Shown here one piece after another: positions 17,910 through 27,672 of a stretch of 64,000 bases of DNA; positions within the stretch are counted from its first letter, which is position 1; the number at the start of each line of letters is the position of its first letter. Under the pieces are notes generated by a model. That model made no database searches. It had not been told where the DNA came from and was given only the letters and a program-made list of their open reading frames with translations. This stretch comes from Prevotella sp. GTDB taxonomy: Bacteria; Bacteroidota; Bacteroidia; Bacteroidales; Bacteroidaceae. The position numbers were made by a program, and so were the translations under genes. The stretch spans positions 1 through 64,000 of the forward strand of contig JAEETC010000003.1 in assembly GCA_016286585.1 (NCBI GenBank). The letters run 5' to 3'.

Positions 17910-18662
17910 ATGAAGAAAACAACTAACCAAGTGGCTGTTATTGCCGTTACTATGATGTTCTTGCTTCCACAACCTGTCCAGGCACAGAACGAAGTGGACG
18001 AGTTTGGAATCTTCGATCACATGTCGGTAGGCCTTAATCTGGGGACTACTGGTGTCGGAATCGATCTGGCCGCTCCGGTCACCGACTATCTGCAGGTGCG
18101 TGCTGGCTACAACTACTTCCCCATCTTCAAATATAAGGAGGATGTAGACTACCGTGCGAAGGGCAAACCGACAAGAGGGTACACCGAGGCTGAGGCAAAA
18201 CACTACCTGAGTACTGCCCATCTGCTGTTTGATGTTTATCCCTTCCGCAATCTCTCATTCCATACTACTGTTGGATTCTATTATGGTACCGACGAGGTGG
18301 CAAAGATTGAGAACCTCATTCCTGTAAAGGACTTCGATGAAGGTGAGGGCATAGCGATTGGCGACTACATCGTAGAGTTTGATAAGAACGGCTACGGCCA
18401 TGGCTCCATCAAGGTCAACAAGTTCCGTCCTTATCTGGGCATCGGTTTCGGCCGTGCTGTCCCTCGTAAGCGATTCGGGGTAAGTGGCGACTTAGGTGTT
18501 CAGTTCTGGGGAAAGCCTAAGGTATATGAGAAACAGACTGGGATGGATCTGGAAGTGACCCGGGATGACTTGGGCAGCGGGAGCGACAAATATTACGATT
18601 TTATCTCCAAGTTTCCCATATGGCCTGTACTGAGTCTCCGTTTTACATATAGATTATTCTAA
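17910..18662 (+). CDS. Outer-membrane beta-barrel protein
   Basis: 250 residues with a signal peptide ending VQAQN (cleavage near residue 25-26). The rest is alternating amphipathic strands with glycine- and aromatic-rich turns (MSVGLNLGTTGVGIDLAAP, VRAGYNYFP, FRPYLGIGFGRAVP) and the C-terminal LSLRFTYRLF, with a terminal Phe typical of BAM substrates. It is probably an 8- to 10-stranded barrel of unknown role. It lies 12 bp before the first giant secreted protein, so they may be cotranscribed; the two N-termini share MKKxTNQxA. Confidence 0.8.
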   Translation: MKKTTNQVAVIAVTMMFLLPQPVQAQNEVDEFGIFDHMSVGLNLGTTGVGIDLAAPVTDYLQVRAGYNYFPIFKYKEDVDYRAKGKPTRGYTEAEAKHYLSTAHLLFDVYPFRNLSFHTTVGFYYGTDEVAKIENLIPVKDFDEGEGIAIGDYIVEFDKNGYGHGSIKVNKFRPYLGIGFGRAVPRKRFGVSGDLGVQFWGKPKVYEKQTGMDLEVTRDDLGSGSDKYYDFISKFPIWPVLSLRFTYRLF

Positions 18663-18674
18663 TTACCAATATTT

Positions 18675-21600
18675 ATGAAAAAGAAAACTAACCAATTCGC
18701 GAGGACAGCGACGATGCTGCTCTTCGCTGTGCTCAGCTCCTTTATGGCAGTTGGCACCTGTTTTGCTGCAGGAGGAAACCCCACAAACGGAAACTGCGGC
18801 GATAACGACGCACCCGATGCGGTGAAGTGGGAGTTTAATGTCACCACCGGTACCCTCACCATCAGCGGCACAGGAGCGATGCGCGATTATGATCAAGCTG
18901 GTGAACGGCCTTGGTATGCTTGGGGCGATGACATCACCACCGTTGTTATCGGCGAAGGTGTCACGCGTATTGGCGACTATGCCTTCCAGGACTTTCCGTT
19001 GACGAGTATCCAGACGAAGAAAGCCGAAGCTGCGCAAACAAGAGCGGATGGCGGCAGTGAACCTATCCCCAGTGCTCTGCCAGAGGGACTGATTTCCATT
19101 GGTAAATATGCGTTGAGCAACACACACTTGACCAACCTCACGCTGCCCTCCTCGCTCCAGAGGATCGACAAATTCGCCCTATTCTCCAACGATGAGTTGG
19201 CCACGCTCACCTTCTTGGCAACTATGTCGGTACCCTATTTGGAAAATGATGTCTTTGCCAGTTGCGACAAACTGACGGCCATCTATGTGCCCGGAACTTG
19301 TGTGGATGACTATAAGAATGCCGACTGCTGGGGTACATATGCTATCCTCATCAAGGCTATTCCCGAAGGCGGTGATGAGCCGGGAGGCGATGAGCCAACG
19401 GAGGTTAGTGGTAGTGAGGTGGTGTCCGTAGGTAGTGTTGGCAACGCCAATAGTTATCTGCCCAGTTATCCACAAAGTGAGTATTCAACAAGTCAGCAGA
19501 TCTACACAAAGGATGAGATAGGCAAAGCAGGGAAGATTACAAGCATTGCTTTCTACAATTACGAAATGGGAAAAGCCCGTTCCTACGATATTTACCTATC
19601 GCATACTACCAAGGAGCAATTCGACAGCAACACAGACTGGATTACCGTTAGCGAGGCCAATAAGGTGTTTAGTGGTACGGTGACGCTGGGAGACGGGTGG
19701 ACAGTCATCGACTTTGATACGCCGTTCGATTACGATGGAGAGCAAAACCTTCTCCTTACTGTCGATGACAATACAGGCAGGAATACGGGGAGCTACCATA
19801 GTGTCGGTGTGTATAGTCCGTCTGGTCACCAAGCACTGTACTACTATAAGTCTACCAACTTAGACCCCACTCAGCCTATTACGGTGGAAGGGGATTTCCG
19901 TACGAGCTATTCAGGCGACCGAAAGAACGGCATCCAGCTCTGCTTTGAGACTAATCCCAAACCCAGCAGACTCGAAGCTGTCGAGGTTGGCGATGTGAGC
20001 GCAATTGTTCAGTGCTCGCTACGTGGCAATGCCACTGCCTGGAACCTGCGCTACCGCAAGGTGGCCAAAGATGGTGAGGAAGAGCAGACATGGACGGTCG
20101 TTAACAATCTCACAGACCGTTCAAAGACCCTCGAAGGCCTGACACCACTCACCAAGTATGAGGCACAGGTACAGGCTGTATTCCCTGAGGGAGTCTTGAG
20201 CGATTGGACGAATCCCATAACCTTTGTTACCAACTGTTGCCCCGTGGGGCAGCAGGCAGAGATCATCTATGCTCTCAATAGTTTTGGTAGGCACTGGTTT
20301 GGCTATGGTGCACAGATTGTAGATGTTACAGATAAAGACAATCCTGTTGAGGTGGCTTTCCTTCGTGCACCAAATTATCAAGCATACAGCGGCACAATAA
20401 CCCTTTGCTGCGAACACAAATACAAGGTCAACTGGATTTATGATGGAGAAAATTCAGAAATGAACCCATATTATTCTTTGGCACTTTACTTTGAGCCGGG
20501 CGATGAATTCTTCAGTATGGCACAAGGCGAGGCACCAAATAAGAACGCTGAGTTGACAGAGTTCATCATGGACTGTGGAGATTATTGTGCTGCGAAGCCG
20601 AAGAAATTTAAGGTTGAAAGCAGTAACTTCAACTCTGTCACTCTCACCTTCAACTCTGAAACGACGACTGGCGAGTATGTTTACTCCACTGAGGCCGACT
20701 TCAATCCCGATGAAGCCACGCCGACGAGTGTCACCTTCGACGCTGTAGCTGTTAGCGATGAACCTTGGAATTACGAACCCACCCCAACCAACTCGTCCCT
20801 GACACTGACAGGTTTAGAGTCCCTTACTAAATATTATGTCCGTGTACGCAGCGTATGCACAGATGGTGACGGTGGCTTTAGCCGTTGGTCTGATCCTGTA
20901 GAAGTAACGACAGGGTCGAAATACGATGCTCCGGGACAGGTGACGGTTACAAACATCGACAGCCGTACGGTAAAGATCTCGCACACCCGCTTTGGCGGTG
21001 AGAAGAAGAGCAATGTCTACTATCGTCTGAAGGCACCCGGCAATCCCATCGATGCCTCTGCGTTGGTTACCTTCGGTAATGTGAAGGCAAATGGTGAGAA
21101 GGGCTTTGATTTCGATGGAAAAGTCACATGGTCTTCTTATGGCTACGAACAACGTCCGTTCAGCAATGTTCTCTATTATCCAGGCATTCCTGCCGGCAGT
21201 AACGTCAGCTTCAATGTAGGCAATTGGAACTCCAAAGGCGGTCTCGTGAAGTTCCTTTGGGGCTTTAAGAAGGTCAAGGGAAAGACATCGCAAGAGGTCA
21301 TGGAAGCATTTGATATGGAGTGTCTGAGCGATGCAGACCGTGCGGCGAGAATCAAGGAGTTACAGACAAAGATAGCTGAAACCGATGACGAAGAGGTAAA
21401 GGCAAAGCTGCAGGCTGACATCGATCTGATGAATGCTTTGCCCACCGATGCACAGAAACTGGCACGGATGAAGGAACTGGAGAATCTGATTAGTAATAGT
21501 ACCGACGAGGCAGAGAAGGTTCAGTACGCTACAGAGCTGAACAATCTGCGTTCGATGATGTCTGCTGCAGAAAACGACAGAGACAGCGGTTTCTCCATCA

Positions 21601-22841
21601 CCAGGGAAGATAATCAGGCAAATGCCCGTACTCGTGGTCTCGACGATGGCGAATATGCTTTCTTTATCCGTCATGCCAACGATGACGGTTATCTGGCAGC
21701 GAGGGACTTTACCCTCACACTGCCTGAGAATCTCAACGAGTGGATCATTATCCGCAATATCAGCGATACGGAATACACGCTCGCCGGTCTGAAGCCAGGT
21801 ACCACCTATGAGGTGATGGTGGAGCCTGTTTATGAAGACGGCACCACAGGCACTCATAGCGCCATCACCGTGTTCACCACCCTTGGTAGGGACGAAGACC
21901 CCATGAAGGGCGCTTTCTCTGTCAGCAGCGAGAAGAGGGTCAGCTTTGCAAAGGGCAATCTGCGCTATGAGGGCGACATCTACGGTATGGAGGCAAAGTG
22001 GACGATGGCTCCGCAACAGTATGAGATCTTCAGTGAGGATAATGTGAATACAGAATATGATAATACTTATCCCGCCTCTCCGCGAGACCTGTTCTGCTGG
22101 AGCAACTCTGATACACGCTATGGTATCTACAGCTATTATTACGATAGTGCAGAGGATACTCAGCAATACTTCCGCGGCGACTTCACCGACTGGGGTACGA
22201 ATCCGAAATTCTCGGCAGTCTTCGGTTCCGGGTGGTCGACACTGAGCAAGAAAGAGTGGACATACCTGCTCACCGAGCGTGAGAACGCCGATAAGCTGAA
22301 GGCATTTGCCACAGTGGCAGGCGTGAAGGGTCTGGTGCTGCTTCCCGACAAGTGGGATGCACCCGACGGTCTCTTGGTGAAGGATGAGATGACAGCCGAC
22401 GAGTGGGCAGCCATCGAGCAGACTGGTGCCGTATTCCTGCCTGCCGCAGGACAGATGACCGCCGTCTACAATCCAGATACCTACGGAGCTACCACTACCT
22501 ACACTCCAAATACCGTCTACTGGACCAGCACGCCAGCTGATGCAGCAACAGAGAATGCCTTGGACTTCGGATGTGGTCTGACCTTCAACGAGACTGATGT
22601 CACCTTCGCCAACGTCTCCCGCCGTACATATACTGCCGTCCGTCTGGTGAAGACCTTCATCCTCATGGGTGATGCCAACGGCGACGATAAGGTAGATGCC
22701 GCTGATGTCGTGGAGATGATCAACGCCAAGAAGAGTCATGAATCTGAGAAATTCAGGATGGAACTTGCTGACATGGACGGCGACGGATATATAACCGACA
22801 TCGACATCAAGGCCGTTGTCAATAACATCATGACCCCATAG
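18675..22841 (+). CDS. Giant secreted BspA/FN3 protein with C-terminal dockerin-like module
   Basis: 1388 residues with a signal peptide (MKKKTNQFARTATMLLFAVL...). About 50-230 is a BspA-like leucine-rich segment (GEGVTRIGDYAFQ, EGLISIGKYALSN). Then fibronectin-III-like modules follow (SAIVQCSLRGNATAWNLRYRK, GLTPLTKYEAQVQAVFPEG and later copies). A charged alpha-helical insert lies at about 886-971 and a FISUMP-like stretch at about 1090-1320 (FAKGNLRYEG, FSAVFGSGWSTLSKKEWTYL). The last 57 residues hold two calcium-loop repeats, GDANGDDKVDAAD and DMDGDGYITDIDI, as in type I dockerins. Probably a surface adhesin or carbohydrate-binding scaffold; no catalytic domain is recognised. Confidence 0.85.
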   Translation: MKKKTNQFARTATMLLFAVLSSFMAVGTCFAAGGNPTNGNCGDNDAPDAVKWEFNVTTGTLTISGTGAMRDYDQAGERPWYAWGDDITTVVIGEGVTRIGDYAFQDFPLTSIQTKKAEAAQTRADGGSEPIPSALPEGLISIGKYALSNTHLTNLTLPSSLQRIDKFALFSNDELATLTFLATMSVPYLENDVFASCDKLTAIYVPGTCVDDYKNADCWGTYAILIKAIPEGGDEPGGDEPTEVSGSEVVSVGSVGNANSYLPSYPQSEYSTSQQIYTKDEIGKAGKITSIAFYNYEMGKARSYDIYLSHTTKEQFDSNTDWITVSEANKVFSGTVTLGDGWTVIDFDTPFDYDGEQNLLLTVDDNTGRNTGSYHSVGVYSPSGHQALYYYKSTNLDPTQPITVEGDFRTSYSGDRKNGIQLCFETNPKPSRLEAVEVGDVSAIVQCSLRGNATAWNLRYRKVAKDGEEEQTWTVVNNLTDRSKTLEGLTPLTKYEAQVQAVFPEGVLSDWTNPITFVTNCCPVGQQAEIIYALNSFGRHWFGYGAQIVDVTDKDNPVEVAFLRAPNYQAYSGTITLCCEHKYKVNWIYDGENSEMNPYYSLALYFEPGDEFFSMAQGEAPNKNAELTEFIMDCGDYCAAKPKKFKVESSNFNSVTLTFNSETTTGEYVYSTEADFNPDEATPTSVTFDAVAVSDEPWNYEPTPTNSSLTLTGLESLTKYYVRVRSVCTDGDGGFSRWSDPVEVTTGSKYDAPGQVTVTNIDSRTVKISHTRFGGEKKSNVYYRLKAPGNPIDASALVTFGNVKANGEKGFDFDGKVTWSSYGYEQRPFSNVLYYPGIPAGSNVSFNVGNWNSKGGLVKFLWGFKKVKGKTSQEVMEAFDMECLSDADRAARIKELQTKIAETDDEEVKAKLQADIDLMNALPTDAQKLARMKELENLISNSTDEAEKVQYATELNNLRSMMSAAENDRDSGFSITREDNQANARTRGLDDGEYAFFIRHANDDGYLAARDFTLTLPENLNEWIIIRNISDTEYTLAGLKPGTTYEVMVEPVYEDGTTGTHSAITVFTTLGRDEDPMKGAFSVSSEKRVSFAKGNLRYEGDIYGMEAKWTMAPQQYEIFSEDNVNTEYDNTYPASPRDLFCWSNSDTRYGIYSYYYDSAEDTQQYFRGDFTDWGTNPKFSAVFGSGWSTLSKKEWTYLLTERENADKLKAFATVAGVKGLVLLPDKWDAPDGLLVKDEMTADEWAAIEQTGAVFLPAAGQMTAVYNPDTYGATTTYTPNTVYWTSTPADAATENALDFGCGLTFNETDVTFANVSRRTYTAVRLVKTFILMGDANGDDKVDAADVVEMINAKKSHESEKFRMELADMDGDGYITDIDIKAVVNNIMTP

Positions 22842-22867
22842 GCATAAACACGATCCCTCTCATCATG

Positions 22868-22899
22868 ATCCCCGAGACCCATTGAGGTTTCGGGGATTT
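22868..22899 (+). terminator. Terminator after the first dockerin protein
   Basis: A 12-bp stem ATCCCCGAGACC / GGTTTCGGGGAT with one G-T wobble (22868-22879 / 22886-22897) and loop CATTGA, followed by TTCTAC. The U-tract is weak. Confidence 0.75.
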
Positions 22900-22910
22900 C
22901 TACAGCAAAC

Positions 22911-22934
22911 GGTCACACGGTCACAGCTGTGACC
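22911..22934. repeat. GGTCACA repeat with 16-bp perfect palindrome
   Basis: GGTCACAC is followed by the perfect palindrome GGTCACAGCTGTGACC at 22919-22934. The surrounding gap (22842-23340) holds the terminator, this palindrome, the 22-nt array and the promoter of the next gene; no gene is seen in it. Confidence 0.75.
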
Positions 22935-23041
22935 ATTTGACCAATAACGCAGATTTAAGCGTGAATTGTAAATAAAATTCAGAACACATCCTTTTGTGTT
23001 TTGCCACTTCGTATATGTATGATTATCAGCGCCTTATGATT

Positions 23042-23151
23042 ACATTGACTTTAGGCTAAGGAAACTCGGACTTTCCTTAGGGTAAACTCGGACTTTACCC
23101 TATCTAAACTCCCACTTTACCCTATCTAAAGTCCCTGTTTACTCTATGATT
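23042..23151. repeat. Array of five 22-nt units
   Basis: Units of exactly 22 nt start at 23042, 23064, 23086, 23108 and 23130. Units 2-4 begin ACTCGGACTTT, ACTCGGACTTT and ACTCCCACTTT, and units 3-4 end TACCCTATCTAA. Units 1 and 5 are more diverged (ACATTGACTTTAGG, AGTCCCTGTTTACTC). There are no spacers, so it is not a CRISPR. Confidence 0.85.
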
Positions 23152-23288
23152 ATAAAATATGTAAAATAATTTGACTTCAACTTTTGCCTCTTGTTGTCTC
23201 GGCCTGCAACACTGCATCTGACAATGGTAAATTTGTTAAATAACTCAAAAAGACGCAGTGGATTGATGGTAGTTTAGAAAATAAACAC

Positions 23289-23296
23289 TATATTTG
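23289..23296 (+). promoter_or_regulatory. -7 box of the second dockerin protein gene
   Basis: TATATTTG followed by CACTT, about 45 bp before the start codon. No clear -33 TTTG at the right distance. Confidence 0.55.
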
Positions 23297-23340
23297 CACT
23301 TATAAGTTTAATAACTGAACATATAACTATAAATATAATA

Positions 23341-26300
23341 ATGAGTATGAAGAGAAAGAATTATTTGGTGCGGACGGCGATGGCGCTGCTCACCCTGTTT
23401 GCGACCATCGGCGCAAAAGCTGATGAACTCACCATTCACGATGGGACAGAAACGAATAGCACTGTTCCTGTATACGGTTACAACGTGGATGGTTACAGTC
23501 GGAGTCAGTTTATCATCCCTGCATCGACTTTGGTATCCATGCAATGGGGAAACATCAATAAACTGACATTTTATGCCTCGCAAACATCCGTTAGCTGGGG
23601 AAAAGCCACCTTCCTGGTTTATCTGAGTGAAGTGGAAGAAACCACCGTTGCTTCACTAAAAGACTGGGGCTCTCTACAGCAGGTCTATGAAGGCAGTCTA
23701 TCTATCAGCGATCAGAAAATGGTGATTACCCTCGCCACGCCTTACCAATATGAAGGTGGCAACCTCTTGGTGGGCATCAACCAATCTGTGTCAGGCAGTT
23801 ACAGCTCAAGTTCTTGGTATGGCGTTACTGCCTCAGGCGCCTCTTTAGGCGGCTATGGGACAAGCATCAGTCAACAAAACTTCCTGCCTAAGACTACTAT
23901 TGATTTTGCACCGGGAACGGCTCCCGCCGTAGCGAAACCATCCGACCTGATGGCTTCGAGCTTGACATCCAGCACGGCTATAATGAGTTGGGCATCTGCT
24001 GAATCGAAGTTCAACCTGCGTTACAAGGAGGTAAGTGCCACTGAGTGGGCCACCGTTGAGAATATTACTGCAAAGACCTACACGATAACAGGCCTTGAGG
24101 CCAACACCATCTATAGAGTTCAAGTGCAGGCCGTTAATGGCGAAGAGACCAGTTCCTGGAGCAATGGGGTGACCTTCACCACAGCCTATGGTATCCCCTA
24201 CAAGCCGACTTTCGCCTCCAAGCTACCTGAGGGATGGGGACACTACTGGGGCAAACTGGAAGATGTGCAGGCGGGAACCACTACGCTGACTGCCTTGAAA
24301 ACAGGTAGCGATTCATACGCTTGGAACATGGGTAATAATCCCTATGTCAATTTAAGTGGCAGTCAGACAAAGACTTGGCTCGTCACCCCGACAATAACAT
24401 TGGAGCAGGCCAGCAACCTCTCCTTCGACTTGTGGGAAACAGGCTATTGGGGTAGCGGTGACCCTGCTACCACTGGCACCGACGACCGTTTTGTGGTGCT
24501 TTACTCCACCGATGACGGAAACGACTGGACCCAACTCGCACTCTGGGACAATGCAGGGTCGGAGCGTGTGCTCAACAACTTGACTTCGACAGCCACCACG
24601 TTCAAGCTCGATTTCCCCGCCGCCTGTGCCGGCAAGAGCGTCAAGGTAGCCTTCTATGCAGAGTCGACGGTGAACAACGCCAGCAACCGTCTGTACTTGG
24701 GCAACATTGTCTTCGACGATGCCAACCGCTGCTTGGAGCCTACCGACCTGACAGCCACCAACGTTACCAGCAGAAAATCAACTGTGGGCTGGACTTCGGA
24801 TGGAAACCTCTTCAACTTGCAATACAAGAAGGTAAGCGACGCAGCCTGGACCACCGTCAGCGGCATCAATGCCAAGACCTACGAACTGACGGGACTCACG
24901 CCCAAGACCGTTTATACCTTCCGCGTGCAGACTGACTGCGGCGGCTCGCAGAGCATCTGGAGCGAAGAGGGCACCTTCACCACCAAGTTCGGCATACCGT
25001 TCACGGAGGCATTTGCCAACAGCAGCAGACCAGAAGGCTGGACGGGCTATTCCACCCTGATGAGCGATGTGCTCGATGGCACGACCACGCTGAGTGACCA
25101 TCAGAATAACGGTGCATGGGGAATCACCGACAGTAGCGGTGATTACTATGCCTACGTTAACCTCAACAATCAGTACGAAAAGCAGTGGCTCGTCACTCCT
25201 GATATCATGATGGACGTGGATAACAGTCAACTAACCTTTGACCTGCAACTGGTAGACTATGACAAGACAGGCACTGACGACCAGTTTGCCGTGCTCGTCA
25301 CCGATGACGGCGGCACTACCTGGGCGCTGCTGGCATTGTGGAACAACAGCGCCTCGACACGTGTTTTTAACGACATCTCCTACAATGGCGAGCAGGTAGC
25401 ACTCGATCTGTCGGCCTACAACGGCAAGACCATCCGACTGGCGTTCTATGCAGAGAGTACCGTCAACAATGCCGACAACGTCATCCGTATTGACAATGTG
25501 TCGGTAGATGTAAAATCCGTTGCCGATGCCCACCTCCCGCAGAACCTGGCCGTCAGCAATATCACCAAAAACAGTGCAACCATCACATGGGATGCCGATG
25601 CTGCCGTGACGCAGTGGAACATACAATACGGGTTGCGGAAAAACACCTTCAGATACGAAAAGACCTCTGACACTAACTTCTGCGACTTGACGCTCCTGAA
25701 TGCAGGTACTAACTATGAGGTGCTGGTGCAGGCCGTCAGTGCCGACGGAAACAGCAGTTGGAGCAATGTTTCATTCGTCACCGACTTCCCCGAAGACCGC
25801 TGTAACATCAGCTACGAGCTGAAGTCGAAGAACGAGTATGGTTGGAACGGCACCACCATCAAGGTCGTTGACAACACTACGGGCATCGAGGTGACCAGTC
25901 TGACCCTTGCCGCTGGAAAGTCCGAAGAGAGTGGTACATTAGAGCTATGTAATAAACGCACGTACAATTTCGTCTGGATACCTGCGAAATACTACGGTGA
26001 CTGCTCTTACTCTTTCTTCGATGTCAACGGTGACGAGTTCCTCTATGCCGACGCTGGGAAGACAGGCCAGAAGACAACGCTGACATCGTACAAGATGGAC
26101 TGCACCATCGTCAGCTGCCATCAGCCTAAGGATCTTAAGGCTGACGATGTGGGCTTCTATTCCGTTACTGCCAGTTGGACACCGGGCGACGAAGATCAGG
26201 AGAAGTGGGAAGTTTTCTGCCGCACGTCCTACGGAACACCCAGCGCTACGACCGTCGGCACGGAGGTGACTACAACTTCCTACACATTTAGTAATCTGAA

Positions 26301-27597
26301 CACCAACTACACTTATTATATTTATGTACGCGGCGTAAAGGGTGAGGAGAAAAGCAAATGGAGTCGTTGCCTGCAAATCATGACCAAAAACGCCAAAGCT
26401 GTGCCTACTGACGTTGAAGCTGACAACGAGACCTTTACGACAGCCGACATCGACTGGACCGTCAACGGCATCGAGACGAAGTGGGAGATACGCTATCGTA
26501 TAGAAGGCCTTTATGGAGCATTTACCACTGTGTCCGCCACAGAACATCCCTATACCCTGACGGGTTTGACGCCTGATACCGAATATGAGGTGCAGGTGCG
26601 ACCCGTTTATGATGACGAAAGTTATGGCACTTGGAGTGAGAAAGGGTATATCTGGACGAAGAGCGAGAAAGCGATGCCCAGCGATCTGGAACAGACCGGC
26701 GCAACGATGACAACCGCCACGCTCGGCTGGACGAAAAACGGCACAGAAACGAAGTGGAACCTGCGTTGGCGCAAGGTAGGGTTTACCAATGAAATCTATT
26801 TGGAAGATTTTGAGAATGGTCTCAACGGCTGGACGGTCTATACCCAAGGTGAAGCACCACAAGAGAATGGTTGGTACGCCTATGAGTACAACAATGCTTA
26901 TAGTGGATACAAGGTTGCCAGTGCATGGAGTTGGTATAACGAGATAGCCTATAATGCCGATAATTGGCTCATCACACCACAGATACCTTTGAAAGGAGTT
27001 GTGAAGTTCTGGGTTCTCACGAACAATGTGGCCCCCGACAGCTATGCCGTTCTGCTTTCAACTACAGGCAAAGCGATAGAAGATTTCACCGTCACATTGC
27101 GGCCCATGGCAGCAGGCCCTACCACTAATGAGTGGACAGAGGTGAGCATCGACCTAAGTGCATACACTGGGCAGCAGGGCTATATTGCTATTCACCATGT
27201 AAGTTCCGACAAAAATTATCTCTTTATTGATGATGCCGGACTCTATGAGGAAGTTGTTCCTACAGGCGAATGGCAAACTGCTGCAGCAACCGAAACCTCA
27301 TGCACCATCACCGGACTGACCTCAGGCACTCTGTATGAAGCACAAGTTCAGGCCGTCTATGACGATGGCACCACCAGCGACTGGACGGATAGTGAATGGT
27401 TCGGCACCATCCCCCTTGGTGATGTTAATGGTGATTTTAGGATTAATGTCGCTGATATCGTGTACCTCCGTCGATATCTGAACGATGGCACACAGCTGCC
27501 ACATTTCGATATGAAAGCAGCTGATGCCGACAACTCAGGTAAGGTGGATGAGAAAGATATCGAAGAGATCAAGAAGATGATTATGACGATGCCCTAA
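23341..27597 (+). CDS. Giant secreted FN3 / cleaved-adhesin protein with C-terminal dockerin-like module
   Basis: 1418 residues with a signal peptide (MSMKRKNYLVRTAMALLTLF...AKA); an alternative start is Met3. It has repeated fibronectin-III modules (FNLRYKEV...TITGLEANTIYRVQVQAV and later copies) and three choice-of-anchor-J/cleaved-adhesin-like domains around 285-460, 555-720 and 1150-1300, marked by WLVTPTITL, WLVTPDIMM and WLITPQIPL. The final 60 residues have GDVNGDFRINVADIVYLRR and DADNSGKVDEKDIEEI, a dockerin-like pair of calcium loops. Likely cell-surface binding protein; no catalytic residues recognised. It is a structural relative of the protein encoded just upstream. Confidence 0.87.
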   Translation: MSMKRKNYLVRTAMALLTLFATIGAKADELTIHDGTETNSTVPVYGYNVDGYSRSQFIIPASTLVSMQWGNINKLTFYASQTSVSWGKATFLVYLSEVEETTVASLKDWGSLQQVYEGSLSISDQKMVITLATPYQYEGGNLLVGINQSVSGSYSSSSWYGVTASGASLGGYGTSISQQNFLPKTTIDFAPGTAPAVAKPSDLMASSLTSSTAIMSWASAESKFNLRYKEVSATEWATVENITAKTYTITGLEANTIYRVQVQAVNGEETSSWSNGVTFTTAYGIPYKPTFASKLPEGWGHYWGKLEDVQAGTTTLTALKTGSDSYAWNMGNNPYVNLSGSQTKTWLVTPTITLEQASNLSFDLWETGYWGSGDPATTGTDDRFVVLYSTDDGNDWTQLALWDNAGSERVLNNLTSTATTFKLDFPAACAGKSVKVAFYAESTVNNASNRLYLGNIVFDDANRCLEPTDLTATNVTSRKSTVGWTSDGNLFNLQYKKVSDAAWTTVSGINAKTYELTGLTPKTVYTFRVQTDCGGSQSIWSEEGTFTTKFGIPFTEAFANSSRPEGWTGYSTLMSDVLDGTTTLSDHQNNGAWGITDSSGDYYAYVNLNNQYEKQWLVTPDIMMDVDNSQLTFDLQLVDYDKTGTDDQFAVLVTDDGGTTWALLALWNNSASTRVFNDISYNGEQVALDLSAYNGKTIRLAFYAESTVNNADNVIRIDNVSVDVKSVADAHLPQNLAVSNITKNSATITWDADAAVTQWNIQYGLRKNTFRYEKTSDTNFCDLTLLNAGTNYEVLVQAVSADGNSSWSNVSFVTDFPEDRCNISYELKSKNEYGWNGTTIKVVDNTTGIEVTSLTLAAGKSEESGTLELCNKRTYNFVWIPAKYYGDCSYSFFDVNGDEFLYADAGKTGQKTTLTSYKMDCTIVSCHQPKDLKADDVGFYSVTASWTPGDEDQEKWEVFCRTSYGTPSATTVGTEVTTTSYTFSNLNTNYTYYIYVRGVKGEEKSKWSRCLQIMTKNAKAVPTDVEADNETFTTADIDWTVNGIETKWEIRYRIEGLYGAFTTVSATEHPYTLTGLTPDTEYEVQVRPVYDDESYGTWSEKGYIWTKSEKAMPSDLEQTGATMTTATLGWTKNGTETKWNLRWRKVGFTNEIYLEDFENGLNGWTVYTQGEAPQENGWYAYEYNNAYSGYKVASAWSWYNEIAYNADNWLITPQIPLKGVVKFWVLTNNVAPDSYAVLLSTTGKAIEDFTVTLRPMAAGPTTNEWTEVSIDLSAYTGQQGYIAIHHVSSDKNYLFIDDAGLYEEVVPTGEWQTAAATETSCTITGLTSGTLYEAQVQAVYDDGTTSDWTDSEWFGTIPLGDVNGDFRINVADIVYLRRYLNDGTQLPHFDMKAADADNSGKVDEKDIEEIKKMIMTMP

Positions 27598-27600
27598 ACA

Positions 27601-27629
27601 ATTAGCCCATGCACTGGGCATGGGCTAAT
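27601..27629. terminator. Hairpin between convergent genes
   Basis: A 12-bp perfect stem ATTAGCCCATGC / GCATGGGCTAAT (27601-27612 / 27618-27629) with loop ACTGG. It lies just after the + strand stop and 44 bp from the minus-strand stop. No T-tract on the plus strand; the minus strand has TTGTTTA. Confidence 0.65.
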
Positions 27630-27672
27630 GAGGGAACCGCCAGAATAGACGGTTTTGAGGGAGAAGGTGATC

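Noticed and set aside
21360-22739. 459-residue minus-strand open frame opposite the first dockerin protein
   Set aside because: No motif or start context; the plus-strand frame continues through it with FN3, FISUMP-like and dockerin modules.
23042-23151. Possible CRISPR array
   Set aside because: Units are contiguous 22-mers with no spacers, and no cas gene is present in the window.
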